DNA of 15,263 nucleotides, from assembly GCA_016929735.1 (NCBI GenBank), contig JAFGID010000081.1, forward strand, positions 1 to 15,263. Direction: 5' to 3'. The notes beneath the pieces were generated by a model. The model saw nothing but the letters and a program-made list of their open reading frames with translations, was not told the DNA's origin and made no database searches. The position numbers were made by a program, and so were the translations under genes. The stretch comes from Ignavibacteriales bacterium (GTDB taxonomy: Bacteria; Bacteroidota; Ignavibacteria; Ignavibacteriales; Melioribacteraceae). How positions within the stretch are numbered: position 1 is the first letter of the stretch; every line of letters starts with the position of its first letter. Positions 1-8,609 of the stretch are shown here, in pieces.

Positions 1-10
1 AAACTTATAA

Positions 11-85
11 CGGAACGTGGCGCAGCCCGGCTAGCGCACTTGAATGGGGTTCAAGGGGTCGCGGGTTCAAATCCCGCCGTTCCGA
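11..85 (+). tRNA. tRNA-Pro (anticodon GGG)
   Basis: This folds as a complete cloverleaf. The acceptor stem pairs 11-17 (CGGAACG) perfectly with 78-84 (CGTTCCG), and the discriminator A is at 85. The D stem is GCGC at 20-23 with GCGC at 34-37. The anticodon stem is CTTGA (39-43) with TCAAG (51-55), closing a 7-base loop ATGGGGT whose bases 46-48 are GGG, which reads proline codons CCC and CCU. The T stem is GCGGG/CCCGC around TTCAAAT. No CCA is encoded, so it would be added after transcription. The first base pair C-G is typical of bacterial tRNA-Pro. The promoter lies outside the window or in the first ten bases. Confidence 0.96.
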
Positions 86-90
86 CTTAA

Positions 91-118
91 AAAGCCACTT
101 ACAAAAGTGGCTTTATTA
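91..118 (+). terminator. Hairpin terminator after tRNA-Pro
   Basis: A perfect 10-bp stem, AAAGCCACTT (91-100) with AAGTGGCTTT (105-114), closes a 4-base ACAA loop and is followed by ATTATT. It starts six bases after the tRNA 3' end, as expected for an intrinsic terminator of the tRNA transcript. The U-tract is short and interrupted, so some read-through into purF is possible. Confidence 0.75.
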
Positions 119-211
119 TTCCTAATATTTTTCAAACTCTAAAAAATTTTTAATACTTTTGTAACCAACTTTTTACATTTTTTTTAATCAATCAAGAAAT
201 TATTTTTGAAT

Positions 212-1693
212 ATGGAAAAGCAATACGATAAGCCGAAATGTAAGTGTGGCGTATTCGGAGTTTTTAATAATGATCAAGCTGCGGTTCATACATATTACGG
301 ATTGCATGCACTTCAACATAGAGGACAGGAAGCAGCAGGTATTGTTGCTTCAACTAAAGATGAAAAAGGAAGAACACATTTTAATATAGTTAAAGATTTC
401 GGACTAGTAACCGAAGTTTTTAGTGACGAGAAAATATTTAAGAATAAACTCCCGGGCAATTCGGCAATAGGGCATAATAGATATTCCACAACAGGTTCAT
501 CTAAAACGCATAAGAACATTCAGCCGTTTCTGGTAAAATATCGTATGGGTAATCTCGCAATTGCACATAATGGAAATCTTACAAATGTACGGAAATTGCG
601 AAAGGAACTTATTGATGATGGCGCAATTCTACAAACGACATCGGATACTGAAATAATTTTACATCTAATTGCAAGAAGTAAATTAGATGACCAAGTGGCA
701 CAGGTTATTGAGGCATTATCAATGATTGAAGGTGCTTTTTGTATTGTTATTCTTACTGATGATAAACTGATTGCAGCAAGAGATTGCTACGGATTTCGTC
801 CTTTATGTGTAGGTAAATTGAATGGCTCGTACATTATCTCATCGGAATCATGTGCATTAGATATAAATACTGCGGAATTTATACGCGATGTCGAGCCGGG
901 TGAAGTTGTTGTGATTGATAGAGATGTCGTAGAAACAGGAATAATCAAATCCTATAAACTGACGACGATAAATTTCCCAACAAAAAAATGTGTCTTTGAA
1001 TATATTTATTTTTCAAGACCTGATAGTAAAATTTTCGGTTCAAATGTTGACAAGATGAGAAGGAAACTCGGAAAAAATTTAGCACTGAATCATCCAGTCG
1101 TTGATAAAGATGGAGAGAAGGTAATAGTAATTAGTGTACCTGACAGTTCTAACACTGCTGCTATCGGTTATCAGAATCAACTTGAAAAACAAGGGATACT
1201 TTCTAAACTTGAAATAGGATTAATACGAAGCCATTACATAGGAAGAACATTTATTATTCCAGGCCAACGACTCAGAGAAATCGGAGTCCGAGTAAAATTT
1301 AATACAGTAAAAGGTGTTCTCGAAAACAAAACAATTGTATTGATTGATGATTCAATAGTAAGGGGAACTACATCGAGGCAGTTGGTTAATTTAATTAAAG
1401 AAGCAAATCCAAAAGAGATTCATCTCCGAATTTCATCGCCACCAATTTTATATCCATGCTTTTTTGGAATGGATTTCCCATCAACTGAAGAATTGATTGC
1501 AAATCGTTTTAATAAAAATATAAAAGAAATTGAAAAATATCTCGGCGTTGATAGTCTTGAATATCTAACACTTAATGAACTTCTTGAAGCTATGGTTGAC
1601 CATCCAAAGGAAAGTTTTTGTACTGCATGCTTCTCAGGCGTGTATCCATATAAAATCGAAACTGACCTCATAAAAGAGGAATATGATGATTAA
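212..1693 (+). CDS. purF: Amidophosphoribosyltransferase (glutamine PRPP amidotransferase)
   Basis: PurF catalyses the first committed step of purine synthesis, making 5-phosphoribosylamine from PRPP and glutamine in the cytoplasm. The product is 493 residues from the ATG at 212; an in-frame TTG two codons upstream is a weaker start. A short propeptide precedes the Ntn nucleophile Cys12 (CGVFGV), followed by LQHRGQEAAGI, GHNRYSTTG, AHNGNL and TSDTEI of the glutaminase domain. The PRPP loop VLIDDSIVRGTT lies at 376-387. Cys260, Cys416, Cys470 and Cys473 match in context and spacing the four [4Fe-4S] ligands of the Bacillus subtilis enzyme. This is therefore the cluster-bearing, processed class rather than the E. 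coli class. The stop overlaps the start of the protease gene. No purine riboswitch was recognised in the 120-base leader. Confidence 0.97.
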   Translation: MEKQYDKPKCKCGVFGVFNNDQAAVHTYYGLHALQHRGQEAAGIVASTKDEKGRTHFNIVKDFGLVTEVFSDEKIFKNKLPGNSAIGHNRYSTTGSSKTHKNIQPFLVKYRMGNLAIAHNGNLTNVRKLRKELIDDGAILQTTSDTEIILHLIARSKLDDQVAQVIEALSMIEGAFCIVILTDDKLIAARDCYGFRPLCVGKLNGSYIISSESCALDINTAEFIRDVEPGEVVVIDRDVVETGIIKSYKLTTINFPTKKCVFEYIYFSRPDSKIFGSNVDKMRRKLGKNLALNHPVVDKDGEKVIVISVPDSSNTAAIGYQNQLEKQGILSKLEIGLIRSHYIGRTFIIPGQRLREIGVRVKFNTVKGVLENKTIVLIDDSIVRGTTSRQLVNLIKEANPKEIHLRISSPPILYPCFFGMDFPSTEELIANRFNKNIKEIEKYLGVDSLEYLTLNELLEAMVDHPKESFCTACFSGVYPYKIETDLIKEEYDD

Positions 1694-4600
1694 GTTTTTT
1701 ATTCATACCCTTTTTTTCTTTTTATTTATTGGATGCTATGCTCAATCGTATTTTTTTGTAAAGTATAAAGATGATATCCCACAACATTTAATAAATAATA
1801 AAATTGCAAATAGGCAGATTATACAATCGGATAAAATATTTTCAGATAGAGTTCTTGGTATCAGACCACTTTCGCAAAATTTGGTTAAAGAAAATATAAG
1901 GATGTCTAAGATTTATAAAATTTTCGTTGAGGATTCCTACGCCGAAACATTCTTAGAGAGTGTAAGAAATGATCCGATGATTGAGTACATTCAGAGACCT
2001 GTTATTTATAAACTCGATATTTTACCGAATGATAGTTTGCTTGATAACCAGTGGGGATTATTCAGAGTAAACGCACCTCAAGCTTGGGATATAACAAAAG
2101 GTGATTCGAATATTATTATTGTAATTATTGATACGGGAATTGATTATGAACATCCTGATTTGAAAAATAATCTTTATATAAATAAACTTGAAGACCTCAA
2201 TAACAATGGAATTCTTGATGCATTCGATTTGAATGGTGTTGACGATGATGGTAATGGTTTTATTGACGATGTATGCGGCTGGGATTTTACAGACAGACAC
2301 GGCTTTCCTTTTGACTCAGTCAGCGGTGATTATTTAGATTGGGATAATAATCCTTATGATGACCATGGACATGGTACTTACGTTGCTGGAATAGTAGGAG
2401 CCGAATTTAATAACAGAATTGGAATATCAGGTTTAGCCCCACATTGTAAAATTATGAATTTACGTGCATTCGATCCGGAGGGGAGTGGGGAAGAGGACGA
2501 TGTTGCTTCTGCAATTCTTTATGCAGTTGAAGTCGGAGCAAAAGTTATAAATATGAGTTTCGGTGATAATTCTTTTTCTTTTGTAATGAAAGATATCATT
2601 GAATATGCTCATTCTAAAGGTGTTACATTGATTGCAAGTGCAGGTAATTCAAATTCTAATCAGCCACATTATCCATCGGGTTATAATCAGGTAATCTCTG
2701 TCGGTTCATCAAGTGAATATGATTCAAGAGCAAGTTTTTCTAATTATGGTTCTACTCTTGATTTACTGGCACCTGGTACTAATATTTTAAGTACACAAAA
2801 AGGTAATCGTTACACTACAGGCCAAGGTACATCCGCATCAGCACCTTTTGTTTCTGCCACTGCAGGTCTATTGCTTTCAATTGTCCCAACTTTAACAAAT
2901 GAAGAAATAAAACAAATTATTAAAACAAATGCAGATGATATTGGAATTCCTGGCTGGGATGAAAATTCAGGAAGCGGTATACTAAATGTTTATAAAGCGA
3001 TCACATCAATAGTCCCGTCAATAATTAAATTTGATTTTCCTTTTCAGGATTATGCAACAAACTCTGACTCGGTAGAAATTTATGCAACTTGCCTGTCAGG
3101 TAATTTCGAAAAATATGAACTTCTTTTTGGCGTTGGAATTAATCCAACAAGATGGTATTCGATTATTAATGGAAATTCACAATTTTTCAATAAGAAAATA
3201 TCTACTCTGAATACAAGCGTATTTGTTGATACGTCCTATTGCCTCAGAATGATTGTTTACTTAAAAAACGGAACAATTACAGAAGAAAGAATCAATTTTC
3301 ATTTTGATAAGACACCTCCTACAGGTGAATTGATTACTTTATCCAATTCTCTCTATGGTTCACAGAATACAATTTTAGCTTCCTTATATTCTAATGAAAA
3401 TTGTGTAGTAAGAATGTACTACAGACCTTCAGGAACAATTAATTTTTTAAATATTAGTTTAGACGGATTTTCTACAAATAATTACTTTGTCAAAAAATTA
3501 CATTATGGATTCATACCGAAAGATTTAATAATACCCGACACTGAATATGAAATTTATTTTGAATTTAAAAATTTAGCAGGTTTAACCACAACATTAAAAG
3601 ATGGAAACGGATATTTTATCGTAAAAGTCAATGATTATATCAAAACTGTTTCAAGTTATAAAAAGGATTATGATTTACCTCCAGGTGTAATTTATCAAGA
3701 TGTAGTTAATATTAATGGCGATACTCATTCCGATATTTTGGTGAGTCATCATGGAAATGATTCAACATTTATTTATGAACTCGAAGAGAATAAACTTAAA
3801 AAAAATTATTCACTCAGTTACTTGCTTCCGAAATTTGTTGGTGATTTTAATAACAATAATAAAATTGATTTAATAGTCTTACGTTGGCCTGAAATAATAA
3901 TCTTAGAACAAGAGCAACAGCATTCATTGAATTTTATTCAAAAATATAATAACAATTCAGGTGAAATCCGTCCGATTTATGTTGATGATATTGATGATGA
4001 TGGTTTTTTTGAACTCATCTCAATTAGAGCCGAAAGTGATACGGTTGACATCTGGCAAATAAGCAACGATTTATCTCTCAGTAAAGAAAAATCATTGAAA
4101 AATTTTTCTCCCAAAAATAATATTGTTGATAGGCCAAATATGTTTTTGAGTTTGGATGCAACTGTAACTGACATCAATTCGGATGGTAAAAAAGAAATCT
4201 GGCTTTGTGATAACGACGGAGATATAATTTCATTCAACATTGATGCTACCAATTCCTATTCAAACAATAAATATATATCAACTCTGTTCGCTGGAAGTTC
4301 AGCTAAAATTGCTGAAGGTGATTTTGATGGTGATAGTAAGAAGGAAATTGCAGTATTATTATCATCTATCGTAGATATTGATATTGCACCCTTTAATCTT
4401 CTTCTTATATTTAATGTAACAAATGATACCTTGAAAGTTTTATATGATAACACGATCATTGACCCTTCATCTGAATTTACTTCTGTAATACAAAGTGCTG
4501 GTAAAGATTTGAAGTTCATCAATCTCGATAACTATTCAAACGAAGAATTAATAGTTTTCAGTTTTCCTTATGCTTATATTTTTAATGGTCAAGAAATTAT

Positions 4601-5882
4601 TTATTATAAGGAGAATGTAAATTCAAATATAATTTTTCATGGTGATATAGATAATAATGGGGAAATTGAGATTGCTTTTCCAACTTCTTCAGGGATAGAA
4701 TTTATCGAATTTAACCCATCAAATCAAGCAATGCCACCATATAATTTTTCAGGATACAGTGTCGAAGATAAGAAAGTATATTTATCTTGGCTTACAGAAG
4801 GACAATTTACTTATATTTACAAAGGAGTATCCGAAACAGAAATAGTTATATACGATTCAACAAATGAGAATTTTTACTTTGATACAGATGTAATTTTAAA
4901 TAAGAATTATTATTACAAATTAAAGACTTATGACAACACAAAAATAATTGAAAAATCAAATTTAACAAGTACTTTGCTCGTCTATTCACATAAACCGGCA
5001 GAGATAACAAATATAGAAATTGTTGGGCGAAAAAATTTGCAATTGAAATTTTCAGATAAGATTAACAATAAGATAGAAAATTTAGAATGTTTTAATGTCA
5101 TCAATTTCGGTTATCCTTCTACTGCATGTGCATATTCAGAGTTTTCTTACATGATTACTTTTGATGAGCAATTACCTTTTGGTGAGAATAGAATAGCTAT
5201 AAATAACTTAAGGGATTATTATAATTCGCCAATAAAATCAGATACTTTACATTTTATAGTTAATTCTGATTCTACTATTAATGAATTATATATTACTTCA
5301 TTTGAGATACTTGATAGATTTAATTTACAAATAAATTTTAATTGTAATATAAATAGAAAAACGTCAAGCAATTTGTTAAATTACAAATTTGATCCGTATA
5401 ACGAGGTTCTTTCTGTCTTTTTTGACGATAACAATCTTAATTCCATTAAATTGAAATTACTCAATGCAGTTGGTTCTATCGGAAGAGAATATAAATTGCA
5501 GATTGTAAATCTGACAGCCGCTGATACAACAAAACAAATAAAAATTAAAGATGGGGCAGGTAGTATAATACTTATTTCAACAAACGCCTCTAATCTTTCA
5601 GATATTTATGTATATCCGAATCCTGTAAAATGTCTCAGTGACAAATCAATGATTACATTTGCTAATTTAACAAAAAACGCAGAAATTGTTATCTTCGATT
5701 TAAATGGTATGAAAATAAAAACATTGTATGAATCAGATGGGGATGGCGGTTTAACTTGGGACCTTCGAAATGAGGATGGGATTGAGTTAGGAAGTGGAAT
5801 ATATATTTATTATGTATCAGCAATAGATAAAAACAATAATAAATTTGATGAAAAAATAGGAAAATTCGTTATAATAAAATGA
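1683..5882 (+). CDS. Secreted subtilisin-like serine protease with beta-propeller and type IX-style sorting domain
   Basis: This is a large exported S8 endopeptidase (1399 residues). A signal peptide (about 1-20, hydrophobic core then CYAQS) leads into a propeptide-like region (about 22-115). The subtilase domain spans about 118-440, with catalytic Asp150 (IIDTGID), His230 (DDHGHGTYVAG), oxyanion Asn322 (ASAGN) and Ser384 (GTSASAPF). An acidic insert between Asp and His carries calcium-loop motifs (171-196). Residues about 670-1010 hold seven D-x-D/N-rich FG-GAP/VCBS-like repeats, probably a beta-propeller. A fibronectin-III-like stretch (about 1016-1095) and two Ig-like stretches follow. The last 93 residues (1307-1399, YVYPNPV to FVIIK) resemble the Por/type IX secretion sorting domain, so the protein is probably secreted or surface-anchored. 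The SD-like AGAGGA at 1675-1680 is better spaced for the second ATG at 1686. The gene overlaps purF by 11 bases. Its substrate is unknown. Confidence 0.93.
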   Translation: MMIKFFIHTLFFFLFIGCYAQSYFFVKYKDDIPQHLINNKIANRQIIQSDKIFSDRVLGIRPLSQNLVKENIRMSKIYKIFVEDSYAETFLESVRNDPMIEYIQRPVIYKLDILPNDSLLDNQWGLFRVNAPQAWDITKGDSNIIIVIIDTGIDYEHPDLKNNLYINKLEDLNNNGILDAFDLNGVDDDGNGFIDDVCGWDFTDRHGFPFDSVSGDYLDWDNNPYDDHGHGTYVAGIVGAEFNNRIGISGLAPHCKIMNLRAFDPEGSGEEDDVASAILYAVEVGAKVINMSFGDNSFSFVMKDIIEYAHSKGVTLIASAGNSNSNQPHYPSGYNQVISVGSSSEYDSRASFSNYGSTLDLLAPGTNILSTQKGNRYTTGQGTSASAPFVSATAGLLLSIVPTLTNEEIKQIIKTNADDIGIPGWDENSGSGILNVYKAITSIVPSIIKFDFPFQDYATNSDSVEIYATCLSGNFEKYELLFGVGINPTRWYSIINGNSQFFNKKISTLNTSVFVDTSYCLRMIVYLKNGTITEERINFHFDKTPPTGELITLSNSLYGSQNTILASLYSNENCVVRMYYRPSGTINFLNISLDGFSTNNYFVKKLHYGFIPKDLIIPDTEYEIYFEFKNLAGLTTTLKDGNGYFIVKVNDYIKTVSSYKKDYDLPPGVIYQDVVNINGDTHSDILVSHHGNDSTFIYELEENKLKKNYSLSYLLPKFVGDFNNNNKIDLIVLRWPEIIILEQEQQHSLNFIQKYNNNSGEIRPIYVDDIDDDGFFELISIRAESDTVDIWQISNDLSLSKEKSLKNFSPKNNIVDRPNMFLSLDATVTDINSDGKKEIWLCDNDGDIISFNIDATNSYSNNKYISTLFAGSSAKIAEGDFDGDSKKEIAVLLSSIVDIDIAPFNLLLIFNVTNDTLKVLYDNTIIDPSSEFTSVIQSAGKDLKFINLDNYSNEELIVFSFPYAYIFNGQEIIYYKENVNSNIIFHGDIDNNGEIEIAFPTSSGIEFIEFNPSNQAMPPYNFSGYSVEDKKVYLSWLTEGQFTYIYKGVSETEIVIYDSTNENFYFDTDVILNKNYYYKLKTYDNTKIIEKSNLTSTLLVYSHKPAEITNIEIVGRKNLQLKFSDKINNKIENLECFNVINFGYPSTACAYSEFSYMITFDEQLPFGENRIAINNLRDYYNSPIKSDTLHFIVNSDSTINELYITSFEILDRFNLQINFNCNINRKTSSNLLNYKFDPYNEVLSVFFDDNNLNSIKLKLLNAVGSIGREYKLQIVNLTAADTTKQIKIKDGAGSIILISTNASNLSDIYVYPNPVKCLSDKSMITFANLTKNAEIVIFDLNGMKIKTLYESDGDGGLTWDLRNEDGIELGSGIYIYYVSAIDKNNNKFDEKIGKFVIIK

Positions 5883-6466
5883 TTGTAAAATTAAATAAAA
5901 TCAATACGATTTCTAATTATATTAGTTTCTCAAGAATATTGTTGGGGATTATTATATTTTTTCTTCTCGATAAAATTCAAGAGGATTATTCCTATCGTAT
6001 TATACTTTTTGCACTTATGTGGTTAGGGTTTTTCTCTGATTTATTAGATGGTTACCTAGCAAGAAAATTAAATCAGGTTTCGGAACTGGGAAAGATTATT
6101 GATCCATTAGCAGATAAAATTTGTATTGCTATTATTGTAATTAAATTATATTTAATTGGTGAGATTAATGCTTTCTATTTTTGGACGATTGTGCTCCGGG
6201 ATGTTATGATTTTCTTCGGTGGCATTCTATTAACTCGAAAAATTAAAGTTGTCTTACCATCTAATTATTTGGGTAAAATTACCGTTTTATTTATCGGTCT
6301 GTTTCTCGGTGCTGTTGTTATGAATTTAAATGAAATCGATTGGTTGTATAATTCATTATATTATATTAGTTTAATATTATCCTTTTTATCAGTAGTTGGA
6401 TATGGTTTACGAGCCATAGAAACATTAAATTGGAATAAGAATCGAGATGTTCAAGAATACATTTGA
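5879..6466 (+). CDS. pgsA: CDP-alcohol phosphatidyltransferase (likely phosphatidylglycerophosphate synthase)
   Basis: This is an integral membrane enzyme of phospholipid synthesis, 195 residues. It carries the full CDP-alcohol phosphotransferase signature D-x2-DG-x2-AR-x8-G-x3-D-x3-D, with Asp54, Asp57, Gly58, Ala61, Arg62, Gly71, Asp75 and Asp79. Hydrophobic stretches near 19-31, 41-53, 95-113, 125-147 and 155-178 fit the family's multi-helix fold. The most likely reaction is CDP-diacylglycerol plus glycerol-3-phosphate giving phosphatidylglycerophosphate, which fits the length and the N-terminal NxISxSRI sequence. A related transferase using another alcohol (cardiolipin or phosphatidylserine class) cannot be excluded by eye. 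The ATG overlaps the protease stop as ATGA and no Shine-Dalgarno is visible, so translation probably depends on coupling to the upstream gene. The 3' end overlaps ftsY by 20 bases. Confidence 0.9.
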   Translation: MIVKLNKINTISNYISFSRILLGIIIFFLLDKIQEDYSYRIILFALMWLGFFSDLLDGYLARKLNQVSELGKIIDPLADKICIAIIVIKLYLIGEINAFYFWTIVLRDVMIFFGGILLTRKIKVVLPSNYLGKITVLFIGLFLGAVVMNLNEIDWLYNSLYYISLILSFLSVVGYGLRAIETLNWNKNRDVQEYI

Positions 6467-7379
6467 AAAATTAAAATCAGGACTTTCAAAGACACGTAAT
6501 AGGATTTTCAACAAAATTGTTGAAACTATTAGCGGTAAAGCACAAATTGATGAACATACCTTAGAAGAGATTGAGGAGTTACTCTTGAGTAGTGACATCG
6601 GTTATGATGCTACAATACAAATTATTGAAAGAGTAAGAAAAGAGTTAACATCTGAGAAGGAGAGAAGTGGAGAAGTAATTACTAAAGTATTAAAGCAGGA
6701 ATTGCTAAAAATACTCGAAAATAATGATATTAAATTATTAGATAAATCTGAGATAAATAGATATAAGCCATTTGTAATATTGATAGTAGGTGTAAATGGT
6801 TCAGGTAAAACTACAACAATTGGAAAATTAGCTTACATATTCAAAAATCAGGGATTGAACGTAATAATTGGTTCGGCAGATACATTCAGAGCAGCAGCAA
6901 ATGATCAATTGGAGGTATGGGTTAAAAGAGCAAATGTTGATATGGTTCATAAAACTCACGGGAGTGATCCATCGGCTGTTGTATATGAAACTTGTGAATT
7001 AGCTTTAAAAAAGCAAGCTGATGTTGTTTTAATAGATACAGCCGGAAGGTTGCATACAAAGACTAACTTAATGGATGAATTAAGGAAGATTAAAAGTGTA
7101 ACAAAAAAAGTAATTGAACATGCTCCAAATGAAATATTGCTCGTCCTTGATGGAAACACAGGACAAAATGGTATTGTACAAACACGAGAATTTCAAAAAT
7201 ATAGTGATTTAACAGGTCTAATTATAACTAAATTAGATGGAACCGCTAAAGGTGGCATTATCTTTCAAATAGCAAATGAGTTACAAATTCCTGTTAAATT
7301 TATTGGTGTTGGCGAAGGTATTGATGACTTGCAGCCATTTATTGCTCAAGATTATGTAGAAGCTCTTATATTAAAATAA
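6447..7379 (+). CDS. ftsY: Signal recognition particle receptor FtsY
   Basis: FtsY is the SRP-family GTPase that receives SRP-ribosome complexes at the inner membrane and hands nascent membrane proteins to SecYEG. The protein is 310 residues: a short N-terminal amphipathic/basic segment, the helical N domain (about 15-90) and the NG GTPase domain. Visible motifs are the P-loop GVNGSGKTT (115-123), DTFRAAANDQL of the SRP-specific insertion box, DTAGR from Asp197, TKLDGTAKGG from Thr261 (TKLD guanine specificity) and GVGEGIDDLQPF near the C terminus. There is no long acidic A domain as in E. coli, so it is the compact form common in many bacteria. GVNGSGKTT and the C-terminal GEGIDDLQPF mark FtsY rather than Ffh, and there is no M domain. 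Its start lies inside the end of pgsA, so the two are probably co-translated. Confidence 0.97.
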   Translation: MFKNTFEKLKSGLSKTRNRIFNKIVETISGKAQIDEHTLEEIEELLLSSDIGYDATIQIIERVRKELTSEKERSGEVITKVLKQELLKILENNDIKLLDKSEINRYKPFVILIVGVNGSGKTTTIGKLAYIFKNQGLNVIIGSADTFRAAANDQLEVWVKRANVDMVHKTHGSDPSAVVYETCELALKKQADVVLIDTAGRLHTKTNLMDELRKIKSVTKKVIEHAPNEILLVLDGNTGQNGIVQTREFQKYSDLTGLIITKLDGTAKGGIIFQIANELQIPVKFIGVGEGIDDLQPFIAQDYVEALILK

Positions 7380-7420
7380 AGTATTATGTAAACTAATTAT
7401 TATTATAAATAAAAATTATT

Positions 7421-7651
7421 ATGTTAGATATTTTTTTCAAGCGACGTAAAATTAGAAGTTTTGATTATCAACCTCGATATTATAAACCCGAGGAAGACAA
7501 AGACGAAAAAGAAACAGAACGTAGAAAAAGAAAACTTGGATTACGAACAGCCCGAAGAAGAAAAAAAATATCTTGGGTTACTTGGGGATTTTATTTTATT
7601 TTATTACTTGGTTTAATATACATATACTTAAAACTAAGTAACACTATATAA
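7421..7651 (+). CDS. Small basic single-pass membrane protein, function unknown
   Basis: The 76-residue product has a highly charged cytoplasmic part with a FDYQPRYYKPEED segment (about residues 14-26) and an Arg/Lys-rich stretch (35-49, RRKRKLGLRTARRRKK). One hydrophobic helix follows (about 51-70, WVTWGFYFILLLGLIYIYL). The positive charges next to the helix predict an N-in orientation. It starts 41 bases after ftsY in the same direction and is probably the last gene of that operon. No Shine-Dalgarno is evident. The FxYxPRYYK core resembles that of short FCB-group proteins often labelled hypothetical; this is a recollection, not a search result. No catalytic motif is visible and I assign no function. 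Confidence 0.72.
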   Translation: MLDIFFKRRKIRSFDYQPRYYKPEEDKDEKETERRKRKLGLRTARRRKKISWVTWGFYFILLLGLIYIYLKLSNTI

Positions 7652-7793
7652 AGAGGATATGGTTATTATTTTGTAGATGCTGATAAGACGGAATAAAAGT
7701 ACTAAACAATAAATCAAAAAAGGGAATTTGCAAGTTTACATAATATACATTATACGACATTTATCGTTATTCTAAATAAATGCCCAATTTTAA
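7652..7793. other. Convergent intergenic gap
   Basis: These 142 AT-rich bases separate the ends of the plus-strand ftsY operon and the minus-strand ricT operon. I see no convincing intrinsic terminator for either strand. The only small inverted repeat is ACGA...TCGT near 7755-7768, too weak to call. No ORF or RNA gene was recognised. Confidence 0.6.
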
Positions 7794-8606
7794 TTATTCC
7801 TTTACTTCATCAAATTCATAAGATAAACAACATTTCAATTTCCCGCATGGTCCACTGAGTTTTGTTATGTTCGATGAAATATTTTGATCACTTGCGAGTT
7901 TTACTGTTATTTTTTTAAAATTGCTAAGGTAAGACGAACAGCAATATTCACGACCACAAGTACCTACGCCCCCAATACGCTTTGCTTCATCTCTTACGCC
8001 TATTTGCCTTAACTCAATCCTTGTCCGAAATTCAAGAGCTAAATCACGTGCTAATTCACGAAAATCTACGCGGCCATCTGCTGTATAAAAGAAAAACAAC
8101 TTCTTTTTGTCAAATTGATAATGAACGTTAATAAGTTTCATATCAAGTTCATATTTATTCATTTTTTCAAAAAATATTTTTTTTGCTTTCTTCTCATCTT
8201 CGATTGTTTGATTATACCTTCCCATATCCTCAGTAGTAACTTTTCGTTTTGCGATTGGTAGTTTCTCATTACACATCCCTAATCGTTGTCGTTTGATCTT
8301 AACTAATTCACCCACATCTTTTACTCGAGCAATTTCCTGAAAATCAATAAAGTTAATAATCACATAATCATTAATCTCAATTTCTTCTTCAACATCTGGT
8401 GATATTTCACAAAAGTCGTAGCCCAGTAACCCCTGACATTGTATTTCTAAAATTTTTCTGTTATCCATTGGTGTGTTTAGGATGTAATCTGCACCACAAA
8501 TCAAACAACCACTTACAGATTTTTCAAATTTTATTAATTCAGATAATTTTCTTTTAAAATGATGATGAAATTTTTCTTCTGAAGTTTTTATCAATTCTAA
8601 TTGCAT
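7794..8606 (-). CDS. ricT: PSP1-domain protein, RicT/YaaT family
   Basis: The 270-residue product has the cysteine-rich PSP1 C-terminal domain. GVGTCGREYCCSSYL (Cys217, Cys222, Cys223) is followed by SDQN and KLSGPCGKLKCCLSYE (Cys254, Cys259, Cys260), which matches the YaaT/RicT core. An N-terminal part carries a CxxC (Cys34, Cys37) and further cysteines, giving about eleven in total. In B. subtilis, RicT acts with RicA and RicF in an Fe-S/FAD complex that affects RNase Y-dependent mRNA processing and development. No sporulation is implied here, and the role in FCB bacteria is not established. The start codon lies 3 bases past the holB stop, repeating the holB-yaaT order of Firmicutes. The upstream AAGAG is only a weak Shine-Dalgarno, so translational coupling is likely. 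Confidence 0.88.
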   Translation of the reverse strand: MQLELIKTSEEKFHHHFKRKLSELIKFEKSVSGCLICGADYILNTPMDNRKILEIQCQGLLGYDFCEISPDVEEEIEINDYVIINFIDFQEIARVKDVGELVKIKRQRLGMCNEKLPIAKRKVTTEDMGRYNQTIEDEKKAKKIFFEKMNKYELDMKLINVHYQFDKKKLFFFYTADGRVDFRELARDLALEFRTRIELRQIGVRDEAKRIGGVGTCGREYCCSSYLSNFKKITVKLASDQNISSNITKLSGPCGKLKCCLSYEFDEVKE

Positions 8607-8609
8607 ATT

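Noticed and set aside
201..208. TATTTTTG, matching the Bacteroidetes -7 box TAnnTTTG, just before purF
   Set aside because: It would make the mRNA leaderless at the ATG, and there is no clear TTTG -33 box at the right distance. A weak TTGTAA(159)-N18-TTTAAT alternative is equally unconvincing.
206..211. TTG start two codons upstream of purF ATG
   Set aside because: The ATG at 212 is the simpler start, and the extension would add only Met-Asn. No better ribosome binding site supports the TTG.
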